This document shows positions 17,694 to 25,506 of a stretch of DNA of 64,000 bases, one piece after another. Source of the stretch: Pseudanabaena sp. FACHB-2040 (GTDB taxonomy: Bacteria > Cyanobacteriota > Cyanobacteriia > Phormidesmidales > Phormidesmidaceae). The translations under genes and the position numbers were made by a program. Under the pieces are notes generated by a model. That model searched no databases and was not told where the DNA came from. It was given only the letters and a program-made list of their open reading frames with translations. Positions within the stretch are counted from its first letter, which is position 1. Each line of letters opens with the position of its first letter. The DNA lies in NCBI RefSeq assembly GCF_014696715.1, contig NZ_JACJQO010000008.1, positions 1 through 64,000 of the forward strand. The letters are read 5' to 3'.

Positions 17694-18122
17694 TTAGCGG
17701 ATCAGCACCAGTGTAGCGGCTAACATCAGACCCACTCCAAGAACTGTCTTGAGCGTCAACGGCTCGCCCAAAAACAGCACAGAGAACACCAGCACCAGCA
17801 CCAGCCCTAACCTGTCTAGCGGAGCCACTAGGGCAGCTGGCCCCAGCTGCAGCGCCTTGAAATAGCAAAGCCACGACAACCCCGTTGCTAGGCCCGACAT
17901 GATTAAAAACAAAAGGGTCTTGCGCGATATCTCAAACAGTCCCGGCAGCTGCCCCTGAGCCAGAACAATGCCCCAGGCAACTAGCAAAATCACAACTGTG
18001 CGAATCGCTGTAGCCAAATTAGAATTGATCGCCTCAACCCCAATCTTGGCAAAAATCGTCGTTAAAGCAGCAAAAACTGCAGACAGCAGCGCAAAAACCC
18101 ACCAAGATTCACCTTCAACCAT
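17694..18122 (-). CDS. EamA-type transporter, single-domain (EmrE-size)
   Basis: A 142-residue membrane protein with five hydrophobic segments, the size of one EamA domain rather than the usual ten-helix pair. The C-terminal GLSWLCYFKALQLGPAALVAPLD and FLGEPLTLKTVLGVGLMLAATLVLI are typical drug/metabolite-transporter sequences. Such half-size proteins work as dimers. The substrate is unknown. It starts 15 bases downstream of the ABC exporter stop on the same strand, so it is probably the promoter-distal gene of that operon and may take part in export of a metallophore or drug. Confidence 0.85.
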   Translation of the reverse strand: MVEGESWWVFALLSAVFAALTTIFAKIGVEAINSNLATAIRTVVILLVAWGIVLAQGQLPGLFEISRKTLLFLIMSGLATGLSWLCYFKALQLGPAALVAPLDRLGLVLVLVFSVLFLGEPLTLKTVLGVGLMLAATLVLIR

Positions 18123-18136
18123 GACTCACCCGCTGT

Positions 18137-20143
18137 TTAGCTACCACCTTCGAACGATGGGGCAGCCAGCTCAGGATAATGACTTAACACCTCACTCGGT
18201 GGGCCTTCACACTGCACCCTTCCCTGGTCTAGAACGAGCACCCAATCGGCTTTTTGTAGAACTGCCGGACGGTGGGAGACGACTAAGCAGGTGGGGGTGG
18301 AGGGGTGGGAGGGTAGAGGGGCGGAGTCCGTTCTGGCTCCTTGGCTCCCCTGCCTCCCTGCTCTCCCTTCAAACAGTTTTGCCCATAGCTGCTGCTCGGT
18401 TTCTACGTCTAGGGCACTGGAGAGATCATCGAATACCAACAGTTCGGACTGGCGCAGCAGCATACGGGCGGCGGCAGCGCGCTGTTTTTGGCCGCCGGAG
18501 AGTCTGAGTCCACGGGTGCCGATGAGGGTATTGAGGCCTTCTGGCATAGTGGCTAGGTCGCGGTCAAAAATGGCGGTTGCGATCGCACCCTCCACCCGCT
18601 CCGAACTCACCTCCAGTCCCAGCAGCAGATTTTCCCTCAAAGTAGCGCTAAACAGCTCTGGAATTTGCGGTGTGTACGCACTGCGCGGCGGCACAAAAAA
18701 GCACTCTGGCTGCTCTACCTGCTGCTGGTTCCAGTAGACAGTTCCCGCCTGGGCAGACAGCAGCCCCAGCAGCACCCGCAGCAGCGTCGTTTTCCCGGCT
18801 CCCACTGGCCCTGTAATTACTGTCAGGCTGCCCCGCTTCAGCGTCAGATTAATGTCTGAAATGCCTCCCCCGGTATCTGGATACCGATAGGTCAAGCCAA
18901 CCGCCCGCAGAGTCTGTAGCGTTTCTATTTGCATCAAAGGCCGCTGTTGCAGAGGCAGCCGGTTAGGCATACGGCCTAATAGATCTTGCAGGTAGAGCGG
19001 GTTAGGGGCGACAAGGGCGAGGGAGGGGTGAGGGGTAGATGGGTAGGGGATGGAGGGGTAGGGGGTGGATGAGGAAACAGCGGAGTCTTCTCCTGGTTCC
19101 CCCCGCTCACCTGCTCCACTTCCCTGCTCCCTCTCATCCACTCTCCCACCCCTCCACCCTCCTACTAACTCTCCCATGCGCTCAAACGACACTTCACTTT
19201 GCTTAGATACAGCCAAAAAGCCGCCCAAAAAGCTCATAAAGTAGGTGACGAAAGAAAGGTTATAAATAAAAAGGGCCAGATCGCCAACACTGAGGGGATC
19301 CTGACCGCTCTGCATGAACTGGGCTGCCAAGAGCAGCACTAGGCCAGTCCCCAAGCTGATGATATTTTCAAAGCCAGAGTCTAAAACGGCTGAGAAGACG
19401 CGATCGCGCACCATTAACCGCTGGCGAATGTGGCAGCGACGTTCTAGTTCGCTCAGGACGGGGGCTTCGGCTCCGGCGACTTTGATGGCCTGAACGGCGC
19501 TCAAGAGTTCTCCAATGAGTCCGGTGACTTGCTGAGTTGCTTGGCGGCTGGCGCGACGGTAGCGCTTGAGGCGATGTTCGGCTTGGTGGGCCAGAGCTGC
19601 GATCGCACACAGGGGCAAAAAGACCAGCAGGGTAATTGCCCAGTTAACGCTAAGCAAAATTCCCAACGACACCAGAGCAAACACCCCCGCCCCAAAAACC
19701 TCGTTAGTGCCGACTACCGTATCTTCGATCTGGCTAACGTCATCTCGAAAATAGCTGAGCACTTCTCCCGGTGCTACGGTGGGGCCGGTGGGGCCTAATC
19801 TCAGCGGTTCTGCCCCTGGGCGTTTCAGCAGCTCTCCCAGCAGGTTATGCCGCACCAAAGCGCTCATCATAAAACGGTGCTGGGTTTTGGTTATCCGTCC
19901 GGCAAAGATCGCCACAATTCGGGCTGCGCCGGTGGCTAGCAGCAGCGCAATCCAGCCCCAGGGCGACAAGGCCAGCGCAGAGTCTCCGGTCAGCGTATTG
20001 AAATACTCACGGAGAATCAGTCCCGGCACCGCTGGCAGACCCAGAATGAACAGCCACAGAAAGGTGTCGCTCCAGTAAAGCCGTTGGGCATAGCGGATCA
20101 GCTGCCAGAGCAGCTGCCAGATGGAGGGATGAGCAGGGCGCAT
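18137..20143 (-). CDS. ABC exporter (fused permease-ATPase) with two low-complexity inserts
   Basis: A 668-residue type IV ABC exporter half-transporter. A six-helix membrane domain at about 20-320 is followed by an ATPase with Walker A GPVGAGKTTLL, signature LSGGQKQR, Walker B LLVFDDLSSALD and switch VVSHR. Two in-frame Gly/Pro/Ser-rich inserts interrupt it: about 55 residues between the two domains and about 25 between the D-loop helix and the H-loop strand. It lies in the iron cluster, with EamA, DUF1636 and fecB around it, and resembles the paired PchH/PchI-like transporters beside siderophore genes. Its likely partner is the second exporter at 25.5 kb. Confidence 0.85.
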   Translation of the reverse strand: MRPAHPSIWQLLWQLIRYAQRLYWSDTFLWLFILGLPAVPGLILREYFNTLTGDSALALSPWGWIALLLATGAARIVAIFAGRITKTQHRFMMSALVRHNLLGELLKRPGAEPLRLGPTGPTVAPGEVLSYFRDDVSQIEDTVVGTNEVFGAGVFALVSLGILLSVNWAITLLVFLPLCAIAALAHQAEHRLKRYRRASRQATQQVTGLIGELLSAVQAIKVAGAEAPVLSELERRCHIRQRLMVRDRVFSAVLDSGFENIISLGTGLVLLLAAQFMQSGQDPLSVGDLALFIYNLSFVTYFMSFLGGFLAVSKQSEVSFERMGELVGGWRGGRVDEREQGSGAGERGEPGEDSAVSSSTPYPSIPYPSTPHPSLALVAPNPLYLQDLLGRMPNRLPLQQRPLMQIETLQTLRAVGLTYRYPDTGGGISDINLTLKRGSLTVITGPVGAGKTTLLRVLLGLLSAQAGTVYWNQQQVEQPECFFVPPRSAYTPQIPELFSATLRENLLLGLEVSSERVEGAIATAIFDRDLATMPEGLNTLIGTRGLRLSGGQKQRAAAARMLLRQSELLVFDDLSSALDVETEQQLWAKLFEGRAGRQGSQGARTDSAPLPSHPSTPTCLVVSHRPAVLQKADWVLVLDQGRVQCEGPPSEVLSHYPELAAPSFEGGS
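18287..18380 (+). repeat. G-rich repeat inserted in the ABC exporter gene (ATPase part)
   Basis: A GGTGGGGGTGGAGGGGTGGG tract followed by TGGCTCCCCTGCCTCCCTGC interrupts the coding strand just before the H-loop histidine. It keeps the frame and adds about 25 residues (GRAGRQGSQGARTDSAPLPS). The same repeat type also interrupts this gene about 640 bases away and occurs in spacers elsewhere. Confidence 0.55.
19013..19165 (+). repeat. G-rich/C-rich repeat inserted in the ABC exporter gene (linker)
   Basis: Short GATGGGTAGGGG and GGATGGAGGGGTAGG units followed by a C-rich tract lie between the permease and ATPase domains. On the coding strand they add a frame-preserving insert with PYPSIPYPSTPHPS repeats. 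Composition matches the minisatellites at about 10136 and 41280, so this appears to be a repeat that entered or expanded in a tolerant linker. Confidence 0.55.
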
Positions 20144-20227
20144 GGAGCAGGCCGTGATTGAAAGGATTTTGGCTGTAGCTTAGCTGAACTCTGCAAAGAA
20201 TCCACTAAGCCAGATTTTAGGTTCTGC

Positions 20228-20602
20228 TTAGGGAGCGGGAGGAATACGAGCAATTCGGCAGGATCTGAGGGGTGAAGGCAGCTGAAAGGCCGGTACGAAG
20301 CCGTCTTCGCTATCCAGGTACAGCTCACTAGCGATCAGTAAATCAGCAGCACTGCTCAAGGGTGACAAGTCACCAAACAGGTAGCTTGGCTTGTGGGTTC
20401 CTACCAAGGCTACTGCACAAGGATGATCGCAAATGCAGAGGCAACTCGTGGTCTCAAGGGCAAGTTCATTCCGGCGAGGCCAGGTTTGATGAAGTTGCTT
20501 AAGCTGTTCTAGCAGGTGAGTGCCGCTAGTCTGCCCCTCAGATTTCTCAAGATTGGCTGACATCCCACAGGCTTCACAGACAATCAGAAGATGCTTACTC
20601 AT
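20228..20602 (-). CDS. DUF1636 predicted metal-binding protein
   Basis: A 124-residue soluble protein matching DUF1636 in size and cysteine pattern: Cys9-x2-Cys12 near the start (VCEACG) and the cluster Cys54-x-Cys56-x-Cys58-x3-Cys62 (SCLCICDHPC). This looks like a thioredoxin-like 2Fe-2S or other metal site. The usual C-terminal P-x-RC-x-K is replaced by SPLRSCRIARIPP. It starts 7 bases after the fecB stop, so it is co-transcribed and probably coupled. In an iron-uptake operon, a role in handling or reducing iron is reasonable but unproven. Confidence 0.75.
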   Translation of the reverse strand: MSKHLLIVCEACGMSANLEKSEGQTSGTHLLEQLKQLHQTWPRRNELALETTSCLCICDHPCAVALVGTHKPSYLFGDLSPLSSAADLLIASELYLDSEDGFVPAFQLPSPLRSCRIARIPPAP

Positions 20603-20609
20603 GTTTATT

Positions 20610-21599
20610 TCAGGAATGAGTGACCAAATACGTAAATAGGTCGTCGATCACACGGTTAGCGGCAACCGCGCCGCTGCCAATCCAATAGCTCGGCACGACA
20701 TACACCCGACCCTGCTGAACGGCTTTAAGCTGCTGCCAAAGCGGGTCTTGCTGTAGCGTCTGCAGCTTCTCCTGGGCCGTTTCGGCAGCTTCAGCAGTGT
20801 TTTCACCCGTCCAGAGGAAGATCACGTCGCCATCAGCCTGGTCTAGCAGCTCTTGGCTAATGCTGGTTTGAATCGGGTTGTCAAAGCGGGCAATGGCTTC
20901 TTCAGCACCAATATCCTGAGCCGCAGGGCGCGACAACCCAGCATCTTGCAAAACAGTGCCGCAAAAAGAATCCCGCAGATAAAGATTGATAGTGTCGGGA
21001 TAGATCCGCACCACAGAAACCTTTAGCCCCTGCAAGTGTCCCATCTGGGCCTTGAAATCAGCCAACCGCGCATAATAGGCGTCCATCGTCTGTTCGACCG
21101 CCTCAGCTTGCCCCAGCGCCTCGCCCACTCGCTTAAAGCGCTCCTTCCACTGGCCGCTGTGTTCAGACGCAAACAGCACCGTTGGCGCAATCTGAGCCGC
21201 CTGCCCATAGATGCCCTGATGGTGGTCAAGCCCCAAAATTAAATCTGGCTTGAGCGCCAGCACACTCTCCAAGTTAGGCTCCCCCGCCTGACCCACATTT
21301 TCGACCCCCACTAGGTGCTCTTCCAAATGGCCTACCAAGCCAGAGAAAGAAGTGGCAACGGGGGCAAGGCCAGATGCGATCGCATCCTCAAACGACATCC
21401 CATCCAGCGTCACCAACCGCTCAAACGCCTTCGGCACACAGCTCGACCCTGCCGCGTGTTCGATGGGGGTGCAGTTTTCAACCGTTCCTGCCAGATCTGT
21501 GCGCCCTTGGCAGCCCACTACTAGGCCCAACGCTAGGAGAAAAAGTGCTAACAGACAACTTCGGCGTCGCAAAGATCGAAGGGTATTAGTTATTTTCAA
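20610..21599 (-). CDS. FecB-type iron-siderophore substrate-binding lipoprotein
   Basis: A 329-residue periplasmic binding protein with a lipoprotein signal peptide: basic start, hydrophobic LLALFLLALG, lipobox LVVGC with Cys at about 29. The fold matches the FecB/BtuF group: RLVTLDGMSFEDAIASGLAP, then VGQAGEPNLESVLALKPDLIL and GDVIFLWTGEN. The start is a TTG, supported by AAAGGAG 7 bases upstream; no ATG fits. It captures ferric siderophore delivered by the receptor and passes it to the FecCD permeases at 10-12 kb. DUF1636 follows directly, and the receptor gene lies upstream on the same strand. Confidence 0.92.
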   Translation of the reverse strand: MKITNTLRSLRRRSCLLALFLLALGLVVGCQGRTDLAGTVENCTPIEHAAGSSCVPKAFERLVTLDGMSFEDAIASGLAPVATSFSGLVGHLEEHLVGVENVGQAGEPNLESVLALKPDLILGLDHHQGIYGQAAQIAPTVLFASEHSGQWKERFKRVGEALGQAEAVEQTMDAYYARLADFKAQMGHLQGLKVSVVRIYPDTINLYLRDSFCGTVLQDAGLSRPAAQDIGAEEAIARFDNPIQTSISQELLDQADGDVIFLWTGENTAEAAETAQEKLQTLQQDPLWQQLKAVQQGRVYVVPSYWIGSGAVAANRVIDDLFTYLVTHS

Positions 21600-21706
21600 T
21601 GGGTGCTCCTTTAGTGGGTTTAGGGTGCAGGGTCTAGGGGGTAGGAGGAAGAGGGAAATAAGGAGAAAAAGGGAACGTTGAGGGTTGGTGAATTGTAAGT
21701 ATTGGG

Positions 21707-21840
21707 GTGGGAAACTATCGGGATTTGAAAGTTTGGTGTAGGGGAAAGGATTTAGCGGTTTGGGTATACCAGGTAACTGACCTCGAAATTGGTTACATTG
21801 ATCGCCCTCAATATCAACACATTGAGCAAGAATGCATCAC
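21707..21840 (+). pseudogene. Four-helix-bundle (S23/rRNA-IVS type) protein, internally deleted
   Basis: The frame starts MGNYRDLKVWCRGKDLAVWV, the standard beginning of the 23S rRNA intervening-sequence-type four-helix proteins. After YQVT it jumps to LEIGYIDRPQYQHIEQEC, which resembles the last helix (normally GYI-x-x-x-x-Y). About 60-70 residues of the middle are lost. It sits on the opposite strand between fecB and the TonB receptor, and its 3' end abuts the receptor stop codon. Confidence 0.55.
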
Positions 21841-21845
21841 CATCC

Positions 21846-24329
21846 CTAAAACTCCACCACCACCCTCGCCGACAGCCCAAACGGTGCCCCCGGCCTGACA
21901 AACTGAAACTCATCCGACGACGTGAAATAGGCAGTGTTGAACAGGTTTTCGATATTGAGCTGCGCCCGCCAGTTGTCGCGCCGATAAAACAGCGCCGCAT
22001 CAGTACGGAAATAGCTAGGCAGGGTAAACGTATTGTCTAGATCCCCCGCCCGGTCGCTCAGGTAAAACAGCCCTAGGCCAAAGCCCAGCCCTTGCAGGTT
22101 GCCCTCTTGAATTTCATAGGTGCTCCACAGGCTGAATTGGTTGTCCGGTACATTGGCGAGGCGATTGCCCACAATGTCGCGATTGTCCTGACTGACAAAG
22201 GCATCTAGCAGCGTGTAACTGGTGGTCATATTCCACCCCGGCAAGATTTCGCCCCCCAGGCTAAGCTCTATGCCGCGGCTAGCAACTTCCCCGGTTTGCA
22301 CCGAAAATTGGCGGTTGTTTGGGTCTGGAGTACTGACATTTTGGCGACGGATATCAAACAGGGCCAGATTCAGGCTGAGACGATCGGTGAGGTCGGCTTT
22401 GGCTCCCACTTCAAACTGCCGCCCAATTTCAGGCTCAAAGGTTGATCCGTTGGCATTGCGGCTTGCCCCAAAGGAGGGGCTAAAGGAGCGGGTGTACGAA
22501 GCGTATAAGGAGATCGGCTCAATGGGCTGGTAGACTACCCCAAAGCGTGGCGAAAAGGCGCTATCTGACTGGCTAAATTCGCTCCGGGGGTCGCCTAGAT
22601 CTTGAGTGGTGCGGAACTGATCGGCAACGTCGTAGCGGATGCCTGCCAACACCTTCAGATTTGGCAGAATTTCAATTTGGTCCTGCAGGTAAACGCCCCA
22701 GGTACTGATCGTATCGTCCCGGAAAAACTCGGGTTCAATGGCGTAGGGAATGCCGGTATAAACCGGGTTAAAGACATTGATCGGGGTATAGAAATTGCTG
22801 AACTGAAACTCTGGCTGCTCCAGCACGTTGCGATATTCTGCCCCAATTAGCACCTGATGGTTGATTGAGCCTGTACTGAAGCGACCAACTGCTTCGGCAT
22901 TGGTGAATAGGCGGCGGTAGGTGCCCCCGCCAAAGTACTCTGTCCGTTCGATGTCGCCGGTCGCTTCATCAAAAAAGTCGTAGAGGGGGGCATAGCGTCT
23001 AGGGCTGTACTGCAGATACTGGGTAGCTTGGCGCAGTGACCAGTTCTCATTCAGGTCATGGTTGAGTCGGTAGCCCAGGGTGAACTGGTCTTGGGAAAAT
23101 TCACCAAAATCTTCCCCAACAAAGCGGCTGCGAGGCACATTCACCGGGCCAGCGGCGGTAAAAGGAATGCCCTGGTCAATGGTTTCGCGATCGCGCGCAT
23201 ACTGACCAAAGAAATTGATTGAGGTGTTGGGGCCGATATCCCAAGTGAGAGTCGGCGATATCAGGAGGCGTTCGCCATCAACCAAGTCGCGGAAGCTGCC
23301 AAAGTTTTCGTAGGACAGGTTCAGGCGATATCGCACTGAGCGATCTTCGGTCAGCGGCCCAGTGACATCGACATCCCCTCGGTACGTGTTGAAGCTGCCG
23401 ATTGTAGCGCCTACCGAGTAAAACGGTTCGCTCAGGGGCTGCTTAGATACTAAGTTGATGATGCCGCCCGGTTCTCCCTGGCCGAATAGCACCGAGGCTG
23501 GCCCCCGAAGAATCTCGACTTGCTCCACATCGTTAGTGCTGAGTGGGGCGAGTGAAAAGGTACTGATGCCATCGCGAAAGATCCCACCGCGAATCGGGAA
23601 ACCACGAATCAAAAAACCTGGGCCAAATACGCTCGTCCCTCGCCCTCCTGAGGAGACGACGCTACCAGCCGTTTCTAGGGCACGATCCAGTTCGGTAACG
23701 CCCCGGTCTTCAATTACCGCTTGGGGAATCACCTGAATCGACTGGGGAATATCGCGAAGAGGCGTATCTGTGCGAGTAGCCGTACTGGCACTAGAGGGGT
23801 TGTAGCCCTCTTCGACCACTCCTGTAACCTCAATCAGCAGCGCGTCGTCAGCAGCCGTCTCTAGAGCTTGACCCGGCAAGATGCCCAGCACCAGACCATT
23901 GCTGCCAGTGACAATGTCAGCGGTGGGCGGCCCATCGTTACCCGTGATAGCAATTTGCACCCGGTTGCCCTCTAGGGTCGTGAGCGCCACCAGCGCAATC
24001 CCTTCTGCAGGGGCAAATTGCTCAAAAATATCGCCATCCGCTAGAGCCAGCACCGCATTGGGAATTTCGGCAATCAGTGCATTGCCCACCACTTCGGTTG
24101 GGGGGACTTCTAACGGGGCGGCAGCCTCCAAAATCAGCCGTAGCCCAAGTTCGTCGGTTTCTAGCCGAACGGCTGTAATCTGCGCGGGGGCTTGGGTTAG
24201 GTACTGATCTAGAGATTGGCTGCGGTGTTCTAATCGCCCCGGCACAGCTAGCCCAGGGGGGGCTGCTAAGGCCATTGGCAGGAAAAGCAGACCCGCTAGC
24301 CACATCAGTCGTTGTAATTTGTAAATCAT
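21846..24329 (-). CDS. TonB-dependent siderophore receptor with N-terminal AMIN-like domain
   Basis: An 827-residue outer-membrane receptor from ATG 24329. The signal peptide (MIYKLQRLMWLAGLLFLPMALA) is followed by an AMIN-like domain at about 48-150 (ITAVRLETDELGLRLILEA), the arrangement typical of cyanobacterial siderophore receptors. The plug domain at about 190-300 reads RDIPQSIQVIPQAVIEDRG and VEILRGPASVLFGQGEPGG. A 22-strand barrel follows, ending in the outer-membrane terminal Phe (RVVVEF). It imports ferric siderophore using TonB/ExbBD energy. A Fur-like site lies about 55 bases upstream. The AraC gene precedes it and fecB follows, all on the same strand. Confidence 0.93.
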   Translation of the reverse strand: MIYKLQRLMWLAGLLFLPMALAAPPGLAVPGRLEHRSQSLDQYLTQAPAQITAVRLETDELGLRLILEAAAPLEVPPTEVVGNALIAEIPNAVLALADGDIFEQFAPAEGIALVALTTLEGNRVQIAITGNDGPPTADIVTGSNGLVLGILPGQALETAADDALLIEVTGVVEEGYNPSSASTATRTDTPLRDIPQSIQVIPQAVIEDRGVTELDRALETAGSVVSSGGRGTSVFGPGFLIRGFPIRGGIFRDGISTFSLAPLSTNDVEQVEILRGPASVLFGQGEPGGIINLVSKQPLSEPFYSVGATIGSFNTYRGDVDVTGPLTEDRSVRYRLNLSYENFGSFRDLVDGERLLISPTLTWDIGPNTSINFFGQYARDRETIDQGIPFTAAGPVNVPRSRFVGEDFGEFSQDQFTLGYRLNHDLNENWSLRQATQYLQYSPRRYAPLYDFFDEATGDIERTEYFGGGTYRRLFTNAEAVGRFSTGSINHQVLIGAEYRNVLEQPEFQFSNFYTPINVFNPVYTGIPYAIEPEFFRDDTISTWGVYLQDQIEILPNLKVLAGIRYDVADQFRTTQDLGDPRSEFSQSDSAFSPRFGVVYQPIEPISLYASYTRSFSPSFGASRNANGSTFEPEIGRQFEVGAKADLTDRLSLNLALFDIRRQNVSTPDPNNRQFSVQTGEVASRGIELSLGGEILPGWNMTTSYTLLDAFVSQDNRDIVGNRLANVPDNQFSLWSTYEIQEGNLQGLGFGLGLFYLSDRAGDLDNTFTLPSYFRTDAALFYRRDNWRAQLNIENLFNTAYFTSSDEFQFVRPGAPFGLSARVVVEF

Positions 24330-24383
24330 CACACCACGGCCTCACGAAACGAGTGCCCCTTACACTAGGAGCAGTTGAATTAA

Positions 24384-24400
24384 TCAGGAATCTTTCTCAA
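24384..24400 (-). promoter_or_regulatory. Fur-box-like site upstream of the TonB receptor
   Basis: On the minus strand, TTGAGAAAGATTCCTGA keeps the left half of the Fur 7-1-7 pattern and the central ATTC, but the right half is weaker. It lies 55 bases before the receptor ATG. The left half, TTGAGAAA, is shared with the araC and tonB sites. Confidence 0.4.
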
Positions 24401-24491
24401 CAAAATACCGAATGAGGGGGACAGGGTTGTAGAGGATGCGATCGCATCGCGGAGTTTTTGTGATCCCTAGCGGGAGTTTTTGGGGGGTAGC

Positions 24492-25466
24492 TTAGCCCTG
24501 CTGTCGTATATAGACGCTGGGGTTGACGCCAAACTTGCGCCGAAAGGCCGCCGCAAAATGCCCTCGACTAGCGAACCCGACGACTTGAGCCGCTTCTGTT
24601 ACAGAGATTTCTCCAGCGGCTAAGAGCTGTTGCGATCGCTCCAGCCGTCGCTCGTGCAGATAGCCAAACGCTGTCGTTCCAAATACTTGCCGGAAGCCCA
24701 CCTTGAGCTTGTGATCATTGATGCCCACAGCCCGAGCCAACTCCATTAGAGAGGGCGGATCGTCCAGCCGCCGCACCAAAATTTTTCCGGCGCAGTGGAT
24801 GCGCTCTACGTCTTCTGCATGCAGACGATGCGTTTTGCGGCGAGGGGCTGCTTCTGTCTGCATGTCTTCTAGCAGCAGAGCCATTAACTCCCAAACCTTG
24901 CTCTCCAAATACAGCCGCCGCGTCAAGCCCTGGTAGGGACAAGCCATGAGCTGCTGCAGCACCCCCTGCATTGAAGCTGTGGGCTGGCCCCATCGTTCGT
25001 AGTACTGCCGATCGGGGGCTCGCAGCAGGGGCTGCAGCGTCGTTGGCACGTCTCCCGCAGCCCCTCCAACCCAAGCCTGAAACAGCTCTGGCTCAATGTG
25101 GACATTCACTGCAGTTAAAGAACTCCCGGCCCGACACAGCCAATCTTCCTGGGGGGCCAAACCAGCGCCCCATAGCCCATAACGTTGATTTGCACACCGC
25201 CCTGAACCAGCTACAGCTTCAAATGTGTATTCCAAAGGGTGGGGACGCTCCGGCAAACGCACCCGCACATCCTCCAGCAGCTCGTATTCAGAAATCATCA
25301 GCTCTAGACCGGCCCGCAGCGAAATCGAGCGCTGCAGGCCCTGCCCTAGAGAACTGGGATAGGGCACGACAAACTCCTCAAAATTCTCAGTCTGAACGGC
25401 TGCCTGGATCGGCTCGACGCACTCAAAAAGGTCCCAGTAATCCGTCTGGGAAAGCGTGATGGTCAT
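24492..25466 (-). CDS. AraC-family (PchR-like) transcriptional regulator
   Basis: A 324-residue regulator from ATG 25466 (MTITLSQTDYWDLFE); a TTG just upstream is unlikely. The C-terminal 100 residues contain the two AraC helix-turn-helices: PPSLMELARAVGINDHKLK and, in the second, ISVTEAAQVVGFASRGHFA followed by FRRKFGVNPS. The N-terminal 200 residues are a PchR-type effector domain. Such regulators sense the siderophore complex and activate receptor and transporter genes. It lies upstream of the receptor on the same strand and carries a strong Fur-like palindrome at its own promoter. Confidence 0.9.
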   Translation of the reverse strand: MTITLSQTDYWDLFECVEPIQAAVQTENFEEFVVPYPSSLGQGLQRSISLRAGLELMISEYELLEDVRVRLPERPHPLEYTFEAVAGSGRCANQRYGLWGAGLAPQEDWLCRAGSSLTAVNVHIEPELFQAWVGGAAGDVPTTLQPLLRAPDRQYYERWGQPTASMQGVLQQLMACPYQGLTRRLYLESKVWELMALLLEDMQTEAAPRRKTHRLHAEDVERIHCAGKILVRRLDDPPSLMELARAVGINDHKLKVGFRQVFGTTAFGYLHERRLERSQQLLAAGEISVTEAAQVVGFASRGHFAAAFRRKFGVNPSVYIRQQG

Positions 25467-25477
25467 AGACAATCTTG

Positions 25478-25494
25478 TTGAGATTGTTTCTCAA
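25478..25494 (-). promoter_or_regulatory. Fur-box-like palindrome upstream of araC
   Basis: TTGAGATTGTTTCTCAA is a 17-base palindrome with perfect arms TTGAGA/TCTCAA around 5 bases and fits the 7-1-7 Fur pattern closely. It lies 11 bases before the araC ATG and 12 bases after the stop of the upstream ABC gene, implying that araC has its own iron-controlled promoter. It is the best of the four sites. Confidence 0.55.
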
Positions 25495-25506
25495 GATATC
25501 ATCTCT

